The notes beneath the pieces are model-generated. The model was not told the DNA's origin, ran no database searches, and saw nothing but the letters and a program-made list of their open reading frames with translations. From Bordetella sp. (GTDB lineage: Bacteria; Pseudomonadota; Gammaproteobacteria; Burkholderiales; Burkholderiaceae_B): a DNA stretch of 5,578 nucleotides. A program made the position numbers and the translations under genes. This document shows positions 5,249 to 5,578 of the stretch, one piece after another. Position 1 is the stretch's first letter. Each line of letters begins with the position of its first letter. Where the stretch lies: positions 1 through 5,578 of the forward strand of contig DAIDKG010000103.1 of NCBI GenBank assembly GCA_027450125.1, written 5' to 3'.

Positions 5249-5578
5249 TTGGAACTGAGGCAACTGCGCTATTTCATTGCCGTCTGCGCCGCGGGCAGCG
5301 TTGCTGGAGCCTCGAAGACGCTGCATATCGCGCAGCCCGCGCTGTCGCGCCAGATGGCCTCTCTCGAAGAAGAGCTGGGCGCTAGGCTGCTGGTGCGGTT
5401 GCCGCGTGGCGTGGCCCTCACGCGGGCGGGAGAGGCGATGCTTGCCCACGCAAGACTGGTGCTCGCCGGCGCCGAGTCGCTGCAGGTCCAGGTGGGGCTC
5501 GCGGCAGAGGGCAAGGCCGGCACGCTGCGACTCGGGGTCGTGCCTGGCTATAGCTGGCTGCCGCCGTTGGGGCAGGCC
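5249..5578 (+). CDS. LysR-family transcriptional regulator (3' end outside window)
   Basis: The first 110 residues of a LysR-type regulator are present; full members are about 300. The N-terminus MELRQLRYFIAV is typical of the family. The winged helix-turn-helix runs through residues 18-42, with HIAQPALSRQMASLEEEL (26-43) as the recognition helix region, followed by GARLLVR and GVALTRAGE (54-62), then the linker helix. The effector domain begins near TLRLGVVPG (92-100). The start is TTG 5249: it lies 6 nt after GGAGGG and gives exactly the family N-terminus, and no nearby in-frame ATG would. The gene is divergent from the deacylase-dehydratase operon with 113 bp between start codons, the classical arrangement in which a LysR protein activates its neighbour and represses itself, so a role as operon regulator is likely. 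The inducer is unknown, perhaps the N-acyl substrate or its product. Confidence 0.93.
   Translation, partial: MELRQLRYFIAVCAAGSVAGASKTLHIAQPALSRQMASLEEELGARLLVRLPRGVALTRAGEAMLAHARLVLAGAESLQVQVGLAAEGKAGTLRLGVVPGYSWLPPLGQA

Larger units (their letters stand above)
5150..5249. repeat. Cluster of ATACCT elements and a GGTATACC palindrome in the divergent promoter region
   Basis: ATACCT occurs at 5153-5158, 5225-5230, 5231-5236 and 5244-5249, all in the same orientation. The first copy lies within the perfect palindrome GGTATACC (5150-5157), the second and third are directly in tandem, and the second overlaps the palindrome GTATATAC (5221-5228). The last copy overlaps the first base of the LysR start codon. 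Such repeated, partly dyadic AT-rich sites in otherwise GC-rich DNA are reasonable candidates for binding sites of the divergent LysR protein, but no binding is shown by the sequence itself. Confidence 0.5.

Overview
The window is GC-rich DNA with compact gene packing, strong G/C preference at third codon positions and long antisense open frames. Together with the protein types, this suggests a betaproteobacterium of the Alcaligenaceae (Bordetella/Achromobacter-like). That placement is an impression from composition and protein style, not a database result.

Layout from left to right. The tail of an unidentified plus-strand gene ends at 88. A small thioredoxin-like gene lies on the minus strand (101-490). 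A 71-bp divergent spacer separates it from a plus-strand run: an EI24-domain membrane protein (562-1347), a stand-alone CinA-N/MoaB-type molybdopterin-binding-fold protein (1366-2166) and an IclR-family regulator (about 2218-3066) that appears to have its own sigma70-type promoter. The IclR gene converges on a two-gene minus-strand operon, with 29 bp between the stops. That operon reads from 5135 to 3096: an AstE/AspA-type metal-dependent deacylase resembling the DoeB/EutE N-acetyl-diaminobutyrate deacetylases, then a PLP-dependent serine/threonine dehydratase that looks closest to the animal-type serine dehydratase (SDS). A divergent LysR-type regulator begins at 5249 with a TTG codon and runs off the right edge.

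The left half (to about 2170) looks like ordinary housekeeping or conserved-hypothetical content. The right half looks like a small accessory catabolic module. A plausible reading is that the deacylase frees an amino acid from an N-acyl precursor and the dehydratase removes water and ammonia from a beta-hydroxy amino acid product. The LysR protein would control the operon through the 113-bp shared promoter region, which carries four copies of ATACCT and a GGTATACC palindrome. The gene pairing recalls hydroxyectoine degradation, but the dehydratase does not look like EutB and no EutD-type hydrolase is visible here, so the substrate is open.

There is no tRNA, rRNA, CRISPR array, insertion sequence or phage gene in the window, and no gene-free stretch longer than 113 bp.
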